Positions 1 to 9,508 of a DNA stretch of 16,384 nucleotides are shown here, piece after piece. Where the stretch lies: NCBI GenBank assembly GCA_004151065.3, contig NWUY0300010841.1:27884-44267 (forward strand), written 5' to 3'. The DNA is from Larix sibirica. Its lineage: Eukaryota; Streptophyta; Pinopsida; Pinales; Pinaceae. The notes under the pieces are model-generated. The model was not told the origin of the DNA and made no database searches. It saw only the letters and a program-made list of their open reading frames with translations. The position numbers were made by a program, and so were the translations under genes. Position 1 is the first letter of the stretch; the number at the start of each line of letters is the position of its first letter.

Positions 1-890
1 ACATGAAATTAACATAAGTGATCTTTTTGGATTTGATTATCATAACCTTTGTTTTGTTAGTGTTAATAGTCATACCCATACTAGAGAAAAAATCATTGAG
101 AAGTTTAGTTTCTTGTTGAGATCATAGGGACTCGTTGCGATATTAACAATACAATCAACATAGAGAAGAATGTTGATGACCATACTATCCAAAGTTGTGC
201 TAGCACAACCTTCCTCTTCCAAACAGCCCTCTAGTGTGTTAATGTAAATACTAAAATGGGTTGGGGATAGAGGACCAACTGGATTGAATCCTATATTAGA
301 ATTAATTTCTTATGAACAAACATTAGAAGTCCTAAACTTGGTGATAACCTTCTCATAAGACCTTATTACAACAACTCTCAACTTGGAAGGGACTTTTAGC
401 TCTTGTAATGTATCCCAAACGTTACTTTTGGGCATTGTATCAAATTCTTTTATGTAAACAAATCAATGGATAATATTAGTTTTATTATTCTGACACTCCT
501 TAGAAATGTTCCTAAGAGTAATAAGGTGGCCCAAAATTTAATGATAGCCCTGAAATCCTACATAGCCTTGGGCTCTTTTTCCATTCCTTTCAGGCCATAT
601 GTTGATCTATTTCCAAAATAATCGCATATAATTTGGCTAAAAGAGGGCTAATCATAATGTTCAGATAATTGGATAGATTGTTTTTATCTCCACTTTAAAA
701 TAGGAACAATGATGCTTTATGCTCAAGGTTTAGGGAAACCCTACTTGAATGCTAAATTAAAGATCTTGCTGATGTGAGGACTGAGTAGATGCACAAATTT
801 TTAAGATTTATGCTTGGTGTCCTTAGAATTTCCTTTTGTGAGTTGCTTAACACCAAAACCTATGTATTCTAAAGAGAAATTTTGTAGAAA
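1..890 (-). pseudogene. LINE (non-LTR retrotransposon) reverse transcriptase, decayed, partial
   Basis: This is a relic of the reverse transcriptase that LINEs use for target-primed reverse transcription. Reading the minus strand from high to low coordinates, RT blocks appear in the right order: KGNSKD near 830, SGDKNNLSNY near 664-695, ISPLLAKLYAIIL near 615-655, FDTMPKSNVWD near 412-450, PLSPTHFSIYIN near 237-272, the catalytic box near 145-170, and SSMGMTINTNKTKVMII near 40-95. The catalytic YADD motif is seen as YVDC, so one essential aspartate is lost. At least three stops and several frameshifts break the frame (for example between the catalytic box and the SSMGM block). The 3' part of the element would lie to the left of the window; no endonuclease domain was seen to the right. 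The family assignment rests on block order and spacing and is fairly secure. The clade is inferred. Confidence 0.82.
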
Positions 891-1657
891 GGGTTCGAAT
901 GTTGTGTACAACATTATGTGATTGTAAATTTTTTTTAAAGTAGGAATTCCAATCCTTTAAGGGAATCATACTATTTTAATTAGTTCTATGGCTCAATTTA
1001 TCTCAATAATTTCTTAGGATTTACCTTAGAGAGATGTAAAATATTCTCTTTCTTTTTATTTATATAACACGATTTGATAAATAATTTCATATATGCATGC
1101 ATTGTGTGGAAAGAAGACTAAACATCCTTGTTAGATTAAAAAGTGTCATTTAAATGTTTGTTAGTTAACTTCATTGTTTAAGGTTTAGTTTTGGCATTAC
1201 TATTTTGATGGTTTGAAATAAAAACCATAAATAAAAATGCTTTTTAATATTAATAAGCCCAGGCCCTGTGGAACCCTACATACCGATCATGGAATTAAAG
1301 TATTAATCTAGTTAATTCAATTTAAGTAAATGTATAGACATCATAGTTACAAGGACAACATTATAAGGGCTTAGGTTATGCATCAAAACTAGCACGCAAA
1401 CATAATAAAGTAGGAAGTAAATAAACCTAGCAGAGTAACAATACTTGTATAGCTTAAGTAAAGGACATACGAGTTCAATGCCATATAAACAAATTCAAAA
1501 AAATATCACAGTTGAAATACAAGCTTTCAGGTACTCAACAAGCGAAAGTATCCTGGTTAAAGTACAAGTGTCATTTTTAGCAATATAACTGAGTGTTGAA
1601 GTTAATTTTAAATGAATCTTAAGTCTTCCTGATAATTATACTTTATATAATTTATTT
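891..1657. other. AT-rich stretch without recognised gene
   Basis: I see no protein-like frame on either strand and no RNA gene. The upstream part of the LINE would be expected here on the minus strand, but I could not read endonuclease motifs. A slightly GC-richer patch near 1255-1300 (around CCCAGGCCCTGTGGAACCC) could be the remnant of another repeat; I do not recognise it. Confidence 0.4.
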
Positions 1658-2920
1658 TATTTTATTTTAGGATTTAAGGGACATTACATCATGAAAAAGG
1701 TTATTATAAAGGATATCAATAATGTTTAAATAATTATTACATCTAAATTTAAAGAAAAATTCTGGTAGTAAATAATTAAAACACACTATATTAACAATAT
1801 TACAAGAAAATGATTATCCTTAATTTATAACATAAAAAAATTAACTTTTATAGATCCATAATGGAAGAAAGGATTGGACAATTCCTCCAATAATATATAT
1901 GGCAAAAGAATTTCCATAAATGGTCCAAATGGATGTCTTAAGAAAATAGAATGTTAAAATGTTTGTTTATTATTTAACTCTGAGCCAATTTGAGTTAGTA
2001 AAAATAATATTGAATTCCGAAATATTGCTAAAGCTAAAATTTGATATTATGTATCAGTGAAATTATATCAAAATTTACAGATGGAATGGTGGAAATAACT
2101 GTTGGAGATGCCAGAGTCAACAAAATGTTTGAAATTGAAATGAAATTCTAACCTACATTCCATCATCCCAATAGGTCCATATAAATAAAAATCGTTCGTT
2201 CCCTTTGGACTCAAAATGGAATAGTCAGAACGGCAAGTGCCCACCACACGCGAGGATGGAGAATTGGCTAACTTGGGCGGTGCAATCTCTTAGATGATAG
2301 ATGGCAGCAAGGAGGTAAATTGGTCATGCAACACAAGTTTATGATGTGGTAGGGCGATGTCAATGGCAGTTTAGTGATCATGCAGAGATCTGGGAGCATG
2401 TAAGGAGGGTACCTTAGCGTGATTGGCACCGGGCCTCAAGCGAGCTCTGTGTACATGGATGGATGTTATTGCTATTATTGAACCTCACATTGAAGAGGAA
2501 TATCTAGAAGGGTGGTGGTTGAGTTTAGCAATGTTTTTATGGGTCCCAATTGCATTCATGTGCATGCATTCTCTGTTGTTGCGCTTGAATTATTGGTGTC
2601 GTGGGGTGCTCTCGGCGCTGGGAATTGAGCGTTTCATATTGTTGTAATATCTTGGGGTGCTCGTCGAGATGAGGAGTGGATTTGACAGGAAGTGTAAGGC
2701 AGAGTTGACCCAAAGTGATACACCTACCATGACCCTATAGCTTACCATGGAAATGCAGCGAGCCATGGAAGCGGTGGAATTCCAGAAGTTAAGTGAGATA
2801 TTACAGCCATATAAAGGGGATTCAGGTTCATCATGATGTCTTTAGGCATGCCAAAGAATATGAGATTTTAGAATATTATATTTTTTTACCTTAGGGAAGC
2901 TATTTTTTTTTGTAACTAGG
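1658..2920. repeat. Unidentified repeat, copy 1 (long form)
   Basis: This is the first of two paralogous copies; the second begins at 2996. Positions 1658-2285 match 2996-3623 base for base (628 bp by reading). After that the copies differ at 2286, 2291, 2299 and 2316, and then separate. Copy 1 carries about 440 bp (2324-2763) that copy 2 lacks. Homology resumes at 2764-2876 against 3668-3782, at roughly 15% difference by eye. The 440-bp insert is GC-richer than its surroundings; its longest frame (2423-2647) has no ATG start and resembles no family I know. The block ends in a sequence close to the left edge of the gypsy LTRs (TTAGGGAAGCTATT), so it may derive from the same or a related element. 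Confidence 0.8.
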
Positions 2921-2994
2921 GAAATTGACAACTAGGAGGGGGCTGGTACTCGCGTGACAGGGTCCAGGGATCCAATCCTATCTTCTACCACTAT
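2921..2994. other. Short GC-richer segment before a gap
   Basis: The segment around GGTACTCGCGTGACAGGG has no counterpart in copy 2 of the neighbouring repeat and ends at the N. It may belong to a different contig end. No function is assigned. Confidence 0.35.
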
Positions 2995-2995
2995 N
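2995..2995. other. Assembly gap (single N)
   Basis: A lone N sits directly before the exact restart of the sequence found at 1658. That position makes a collapsed scaffold gap more likely than a simple ambiguous base. Confidence 0.75.
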
Positions 2996-3794
2996 TATTT
3001 TATTTTAGGATTTAAGGGACATTACATCATGAAAAAGGTTATTATAAAGGATATCAATAATGTTTAAATAATTATTACATCTAAATTTAAAGAAAAATTC
3101 TGGTAGTAAATAATTAAAACACACTATATTAACAATATTACAAGAAAATGATTATCCTTAATTTATAACATAAAAAAATTAACTTTTATAGATCCATAAT
3201 GGAAGAAAGGATTGGACAATTCCTCCAATAATATATATGGCAAAAGAATTTCCATAAATGGTCCAAATGGATGTCTTAAGAAAATAGAATGTTAAAATGT
3301 TTGTTTATTATTTAACTCTGAGCCAATTTGAGTTAGTAAAAATAATATTGAATTCCGAAATATTGCTAAAGCTAAAATTTGATATTATGTATCAGTGAAA
3401 TTATATCAAAATTTACAGATGGAATGGTGGAAATAACTGTTGGAGATGCCAGAGTCAACAAAATGTTTGAAATTGAAATGAAATTCTAACCTACATTCCA
3501 TCATCCCAATAGGTCCATATAAATAAAAATCGTTCGTTCCCTTTGGACTCAAAATGGAATAGTCAGAACGGCAAGTGCCCACCACACGCGAGGATGGAGA
3601 ATTGGCTAACTTGGGCGGTGCAACCTCTGAGATGATGGATGGCAGCAAGGAGGGAAATTGGTTTATGATGGAAGCAATGGAACTTCATAAGTTAAATGAG
3701 ATATTACAGCTATAGAAAGGGGGATTAAGGCTCACCGTGGTGACTTTAGGCATGACAAAGAATATGAGATTCTAGAATATTGGATTTTTAATCC
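2996..3794. repeat. Unidentified repeat, copy 2 (short form)
   Basis: This is the second copy of the 1658-2920 repeat, at an offset of 1338 bp. It is identical to copy 1 through 3623, then diverged, and lacks the 440-bp middle segment. The minus strand holds an 80-codon frame (3406-3648) that opens with TTG, not ATG. Copy 1 has a stop near its start (TCA in copy 2, TAA in copy 1). The frame matches no family I recognise, so I do not call it a gene. The copy runs without a visible border into the gypsy LTR at about 3795, and the true LTR edge could lie inside it. Confidence 0.78.
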
Positions 3795-5761
3795 TAGGGA
3801 AACTATTGCAATTTACCCATCAATGCACTTATTTTATGTAAATACATCATATTCATTCCACAATAATATATTTTATTGCTTTTATAACTAGACTGTAGAA
3901 ATGAAAAACACTTTCATTGTTACAAAAGGTGAGGGGTGCACCATATCTTACGGTTCCATCGCTACCAATGCCTCGTACTATTAATTTTCACGTTAGAGAG
4001 GAATGGAAGTTTGTGTGTATAATGTTAGAAATTCGGTTGTGCATCACTTTACATGGTTCAGTGGAATGGGTGCATTCATATATTTATTAGTTCATGTAAC
4101 GTACCTACTGACCCCGATTGTACTTTGAGATGATGGGGCAAACTTTCAATTCTTGAAAGAGTGAAATTTAAATGTCTAAAAACATAAACAGAGCTTCGAT
4201 ACCCACTACCATTATGCTATTTGGTAATGAGATCGAACTCTACTAAATTTCAAATATAAATATGCACTTATACATGGCTCTAATGTCTAGTTAACATCTA
4301 AGCATGAATGGATACTTAAACCAACTATAACACTAGATTCACATGTAGAAATCACATAAAAATATTACATAGAAGAATTCATACATCTGCAATTTACACA
4401 GTGGAAATACAACAAATCTGTAGTCACCCAAATTACATTAAAAAATACCATACTTATCCATTGAATATATGGATTTTAAAACTACATGACTTCATTCAAT
4501 CATCTCTAGGAAAACCATGCATGCAACATATCCACTGATGGAAACTAAGTGCATCCCCAAGCAATAGGTAACCATGGCATTCATAAACATAATATAGAGC
4601 ATAAATAGAAGTATGAGTATATCTAAAAATGAAGTCCCAATAGAAGTATGAGTATTTATCTTAATATATTCCATTGTACTTAATATCTATACAACAGAGG
4701 CCACCTCTAAGATGGGACTATCAATCCACAAAGGAGAGGTTCTGCACCTTTTCCATCTATTTAAAACTAAACCAACCACTTCGTAGTTGACACATTCTTC
4801 CTTAGTTGCTATTCACCATGCCCAATATCTCATGAAGTCCACTGGTGTGGAAACCCCATCAACATATGTTCCAATTCTCAACACTCATCCCACATCAACC
4901 AACATGACACAAGGAACACACCACCTTCTCTCTTGGGTGACCTCCAGTTCTCTTCCAGTGCCAGTGCTCTAGCAAAGGTTGGAAAGGGATTCTTGAAAGG
5001 GCTCACTATCCCATTACACAAGTGCAAAGGCTATTCAAAATGTCTTAGGGACTCCATGGCCAATTGTATGGTAATTACATTGCCTAATAGGGGTTATTTA
5101 CAATCAATACAATCTTACAACTTAGATTTCCACTTTGCAATTCCAATGTAGAGTCCAACATCCGCCCCCTTCATTTCACTCCTCAACCCAACTAGTTACA
5201 GGCTCTATTGAGCATACCACACCTCAACTCATGACCTCATCACTTTAGCAAAATTTGTACACACACAAAGAACTGCCCCACATGGCTTACCCCTCTAGAA
5301 TCTTGAACATGGAATGATGGAATAAATCCGATCCATGAAACAAAGCTAAATTCCGCTCTTTTATTTTCACTATGGGAAGTTGAAAAATATCACTCCATGA
5401 AGTCCCCTCTTGATCCCCTAATTCACTTAATTCACAAAGGCCTAAATTTTACATAATCAACTAATTGAAGGACATTATAATAAAACAGTGTCTAAGGTTT
5501 TAGGTGAGTCCAAAGACATTCTATCTAGGGTCCCTTTTCCCCCGTTGGATCTTCTCTCACCCTAATCACTTGTGGACTCATACCTCCCCATCCATTTCGT
5601 CCAATCATTTCCTACAACCACTCATGAATTTTATTAAATATCATGACAAAAATCTACATAACAATATGTAGGTCATTTAGACCTATGTCTCGGGATTTCT
5701 TCTTATTCAAGTAATTACAAAATTAAAGATTGACATAAGGGGGGGAAATAGGGATCTTGCA
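3795..5761 (-). repeat. 3' LTR of the gypsy element
   Basis: This copy aligns with 7361-9508 through its whole length, starting at CCTAGGGAAACTATTGCAAT. On the minus strand it begins TGCAAGATCC immediately after the polypurine tract, giving the expected TG start. Compared with the other LTR it lacks about 45 bp near 4994 and lacks the second 94-bp unit seen at 7655-7748. At nearly 2 kb it is long for an LTR. Frames on both strands inside it (4492-4674, 4787-4972, 4933-5151) are not conserved in the other copy and are not genes. The left edge is inferred from where homology with the other LTR starts. Confidence 0.85.
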
Positions 5762-5774
5762 TTCCCCTCCCCCT
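5762..5774 (-). promoter_or_regulatory. Polypurine tract of the gypsy element
   Basis: On the minus strand this is AGGGGGAGGGGAA, an uninterrupted 13-base purine run directly followed by TG of the 3' LTR. It lies 54 bases after the pol stop codon. Such tracts prime plus-strand DNA synthesis in LTR retrotransposons. Position and composition both fit. Confidence 0.85.
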
Positions 5775-5780
5775 AATACA

Positions 5781-5800
5781 ATGCACCACCCTTGGTGCAT
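5781..5800. other. Perfect hairpin between pol stop and polypurine tract
   Basis: ATGCACCA and TGGTGCAT form a perfect 8-bp stem around a 4-base loop (CCCT on the plus strand). It lies in the short 3' untranslated gap of the gypsy element. It has stayed perfect although nearby pol is riddled with mutations. A role in priming or in RNA 3'-end structure is only a guess. Confidence 0.6.
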
Positions 5801-5827
5801 CACAACAGTATGAACTTGGCTCATACA

Positions 5828-7299
5828 TCAAAATTTTTCTTCAAAGCGTTGTGGGTATGATTCCCTTATTCCATCCTCCAATTCCTGCATTGCCTCTTCA
5901 GGGATATGGTTAGTCCATTAGTCCGTATTCTCTAGTAACATAATATTCTTCTCAAGAATATGTACTTGCTATAGAAAAATATATCCTTCTAGTTCTACTT
6001 GGATCATAACCCAAACAATTATGTGGTTAAGATCAAGCACATATTTCTTTAACAATGACACATGAAATACATTATTCACACATTAAACATGGAGATAATG
6101 CAAGTGCATATCTAGTCCCTATGCTCTCTAATATTTGGAATGGATCACAGTAACTAGGTGTACGCTTTTGAGAGATTCCCAACTTTATAGAACTCTTCCT
6201 TTGCTTGACCTGGAGGTAGACATGGTCTCACACTTGGAACTCTTTGGTTGCTCTGCCCGGGTTTGCATAATTTTTTTTCTTTTCATGAGTTGTCTTAAAA
6301 ATTTTATTCATTATGACCATCTACTCTTCCATCACCTTGAGCATCTCTGGCCCAATAACTACCTTGTTAGATGAATTATCCCAACTAACGGGAGTATTAC
6401 ACTTTCTTTCATACAGATCCTCGGATGGACTCATCTTCAATGAGGTATGATACCCACTATTATAGGAAAAATATACCAAATATAGTTAGACCTCCCATCT
6501 ATATGGTGGATCCATCACATGAATCATTGGCATACCCTCAATTACCTGATTAAATATTTTAGTCTACCCATATGTCTATATGTAATATCTTGTACTTAGG
6601 TTTACATTTTTTCCAAATCCTTTAAAGAGTCCCTTCAAAACGTTTGAAGTGAAGTTTGAATCTCTACTAGAGATTATTTTCTTTAGGATCCCATGTAATT
6701 TAGAAACTTCCTTCATTTAAATGTTCGCTATGTTATAAGTTTTATGATTGATTTGAATAGTATAAAATGAGATACCTCGGACAACTTATCTACCACTACC
6801 ATGAAAGAATTATGTTTCCCAATTGTTATGGGAAACTTGGAGATGAAATCAATAGTCACCACATCGCACTTCCACTCTAGAATGGATAAGGGTTGAATCA
6901 ATCCTTCCAGATGTCCATGCTCAACCTTGGCTCTCTCACACTCAAAACACTCTACATATTCATCAATATGCTTCCTCATACCTAGCCTAAAATACTGACC
7001 CCTTACTATTGTAAGTGTATTTTGGTATCTTGGGTGTCCTTCATAAGGAATTTACTGCATCTCATTCAAAATTAACTTCCTTAACTCACCTGAGTTGGCA
7101 CATAAATTCTATTTTGATACCCAAAAATTCTATCACATTTAAATATGTAACACTCATATTTATGAGGTACATTTTCCTGATGTAATCCTCCTTTTAGCCA
7201 AAGATAATTCTCATAAGTAATTATAGATGCAATAATTTGGTCTTCCAGGTTTGTCTTGCACATACTAGTGGTTGTAGCATGCATTACATGTATCATCTT
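5828..7299 (-). pseudogene. Ty3/gypsy pol, integrase domain, decayed
   Basis: This is the C-terminal part of a gypsy polyprotein: integrase, which inserts the DNA copy. Minus-strand blocks run in order: the pre-integrase linker ending in NRIYVP near 7090-7110; zinc-finger remnants EGHP and CFEC (6938-6949), with the first histidine position not preserved (MQ followed by a stop); and the core with VVTIDF (aspartate at 6848-6850) and SSRDSNFTSN (aspartate at 6660-6662). The third catalytic residue, normally glutamate, reads lysine at 6558-6560. KCNTPVSWDN and the GDHVYLKVK-like C-terminal region follow, ending with PEEAMQELEDGIRESYP and a TGA at 5828-5830. Many stops and at least two frameshifts make it non-functional. 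The upstream reverse transcriptase and RNase H are missing at the adjoining gap. Confidence 0.93.
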
Positions 7300-7301
7300 N
7301 N
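7300..7301. other. Assembly gap (NN)
   Basis: The gap sits between the integrase relic and the 5' LTR side, where several kilobases of gag-pol and the primer-binding site would be expected. True distance across it is unknown. Confidence 0.75.
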
Positions 7302-7360
7302 TTACAACATTTCCTTCATATCAAGCGAATCGTCGGTTGAGCTACACCCCTGCGGGCTAC
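7302..7360 (-). other. tRNA-like snippet between gap and 5' LTR
   Basis: On the minus strand the segment reads GGGGTGTAGCTCAACCGACG and onward. TAGCTCAACCGA (7333-7344) fits the RNA polymerase III A-box consensus of tRNA genes at 11 of 12 positions. No B box follows before the gap, so a full tRNA cannot be folded. It could be the head of a tRNA-derived SINE, a tRNA fragment or chance. It does not look like the usual Met-tRNA primer-binding site of gypsy elements. Confidence 0.3.
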
Positions 7361-7560
7361 CCTAGGGAAACTATTGCAATTTATCTACCAATGCACTTAT
7401 TTGATGTAAATACATCATATTCATTTTGCCATAAGATATTCTATTTCTTTTATAACTAGACCGTAGAAATGAAAAAGAGCATTTCCATCCACTGTCACTG
7501 TTACAAAAGGTGAGGGGTGCACCATATCTTACGGTTCCATCACTACCAATGCCTCATACT

Positions 7561-7748
7561 ATTAATTTTCACATTAGAGAGGAAGGGAAATTTGTGTGCA
7601 TAATGTTAGAAATTTGGTTGTGCATAAACTTATATGGTTCAGTGGAATGGGTGCATTAATTTTCACATTAGAGAGGAAGGGAAATTTGTGTGCATAATGT
7701 TCGAAATTTGGTTTTGCAAAACCTTATATGGTTTAGTGGAATAGGTGC
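7561..7748. repeat. 94-bp tandem duplication inside the 5' LTR
   Basis: Units 7561-7654 and 7655-7748 both start ATTAATTTTCACATTAGAGA and end GGTGC. The 3' LTR has a single unit (from about 3980), so the duplication arose after insertion of this element or was lost from the other LTR. The second unit has since gained several substitutions. Confidence 0.9.
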
Positions 7749-9494
7749 GTTCATATATTTATTATTTCATGTAATGTACCTACTCACCTCGATGGTCCTT
7801 TGAGATGATGGGGCACTCTTTCAATTCATGAAAGAGTGGAATTTAAATCTCTAAGAACTTAAATAGAGCTTCGATACCCACTACCATTATCGTATTTGGT
7901 AATGAGATCGAACTCTGCTAAATTTAAAATATAAACATGCACTTATATATGGATCTAATATCTAGAAAACATCTAAGCATGAATGGATACTTAGACCAAC
8001 TAAAACAATAGAATCACATGTACAAATCACATCAAAATATTATATAGAAGAATTCATACATCTGCAATTTACACAATAGAAATACAACACATCTGTAGTC
8101 ACCCAAATTACATTCAAAAATACCATATTGATCCATCTAATAGATGCATTGTAAAACTACATGACTTCAGTCAATCATCTCTAGGAAAACCATGCATGCA
8201 ACATATCCATTGATGGAAACTAAGTGCATCCCAAAGCAATAGGTAACTGTGGCATTCACAAACATAAGACATAGCATAAATAGAAGTATGAGCATTTATC
8301 TTAAAAAGAAATCCCAATAGGCTACAAGACTTGGATTTTCTCCCATCCATAAGTAGTCCATTGTAGTTAATCTCTATACAACAGATTCCACCTCTGAGTT
8401 GGAACTATCAATCCACAAAGGCGAGCCTTTGCACCTTTTCCATCTGTTGAAAACTAACCGAACCACTTCGTAATCGACACAATCTTCCTTAGTTGTTGTT
8501 CACCATGCCCAATATATCATGAATTCCGCTTGTGTGGAAACCCCATCAACATATGTCCTAATCCTCATCAGTCATCCCACATCAACCAACACAACACAAA
8601 CAACACACCATCTTCTCCCTTGGGTGATCTCCAGTTCCCTTCTAGTGCTAGTGCTCTAGCACATGTTGGAAATGGATTCTCCGTACTGGGACTCTAAGGA
8701 ACACAACTTGTAATATAGGCCTCCCTAAAAGGGATCACCATCCCATTACACAAGTGCCAAGGCTATTCAAAATGTCTTAGGGACTCTATGGCCAATTGTA
8801 TGGTAATTACACTGCCTAATAGGGATTATTTATAATCAATAGAATCGTACAACTTACATTTACACTTTGGAATTCCCATACATTGTCCCACATCCTTCCC
8901 CCTTCATTTCATTCCTCAACCCAACTAGTTGCATGATCCATTAAGCATACCACACCTCAACTCATGACCCCATCACATTAGCCAAATTCATACACACACA
9001 AAGAACCACCCCACATGGCTTGCCCCTCTAGAATATTGAACATGGAATGATGGACTAAATCCCATCCCCCAAATAGAGATAAATTCCCCTCTTTTATTTT
9101 CACTGTGGGAACTTGAAAAATGTCACTCCATGAAGTCCCCTCTGGATCCCCTAATTCAATTAATTAACAAAGGCTTAAATTTTACATAATCAACCAATTG
9201 AAGGACATTAGAATAAAACAATGTCTAAGGTTTTAGGTGAGTTCAAAGACATTCTATCTAGGGTCCCTTCCCCCCCCTTGGATATTCTCTCACCCTAATC
9301 ACTATTGGAATCATAGCCCCCCATATGTTTTTGTCCAATCCTTTCCTACAATCACTCATCAATTTTATAAAATATCATGACAAAAATCTACATAACAATA
9401 TGAAGGTCATTTAGACCTATGTCTCAGGCTTCCTTCTTGTTCAAGTAATTACAAAATTATAGATTTTCATAAGAAGGGGGGGGGGGGAAAAGGG

Positions 9495-9495
9495 N
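9495..9495. other. Assembly gap (single N)
   Basis: The N follows a 12-base G run and lies 13 bases before the LTR end. Homopolymer sequencing trouble or a collapsed gap are both possible. Confidence 0.65.
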
Positions 9496-9508
9496 TTATA
9501 TCCTTGCA

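Larger units (their letters stand above)
3795..9508 (-). mobile_element. Degraded Ty3/gypsy LTR retrotransposon
   Basis: Two long direct repeats (3795-5761 and 7361-9508) flank a minus-strand integrase relic, and a polypurine tract abuts the left repeat. On the minus strand the order is 5' LTR, internal region, pol stop, polypurine tract, 3' LTR, as expected for Ty3/gypsy. The internal region is only about 1.6 kb. Gag, protease, reverse transcriptase, RNase H and the primer-binding site are absent, either deleted or lost at the gap at 7300-7301. Three hand-aligned 60-bp LTR blocks show 14 differences in 180 bp, so the insertion is old. The right outer edge (TTGCA at 9504-9508) agrees with the other LTR's right end at 5761. 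The left outer edge is uncertain, and I found no target-site duplication. Confidence 0.85.
7361..9508 (-). repeat. 5' LTR of the gypsy element
   Basis: This copy aligns with 3795-5761 from CCTAGGGAAACTATTGCAAT to the terminal TTGCA. It carries an internal 94-bp tandem duplication (7561-7748) and about 45 bp near 8680-8725 that the other LTR lacks. Its right end is interrupted by a 12-base G run and an N at 9495; the matching G run in the other copy is 7 bases. The left edge adjoins a non-LTR snippet, so a few LTR bases could be missing there. Confidence 0.85.

Noticed and set aside
2423-2647. 74-codon plus-strand frame with a hydrophobic middle
   Set aside because: It starts at TTG rather than ATG, lies in a segment absent from the paralogous repeat copy and matches no family I know.
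3406-3648. 80-codon minus-strand frame in the repeat
   Set aside because: It opens with TTG, and the other copy has a stop near its start. It has no recognisable domain.
4787-5151. Overlapping plus-strand frames inside the gypsy LTR
   Set aside because: The second LTR carries indels and substitutions that break them, and LTRs rarely encode proteins.
6135-6374. 79-codon plus-strand frame
   Set aside because: It is antisense to the well-supported integrase relic.
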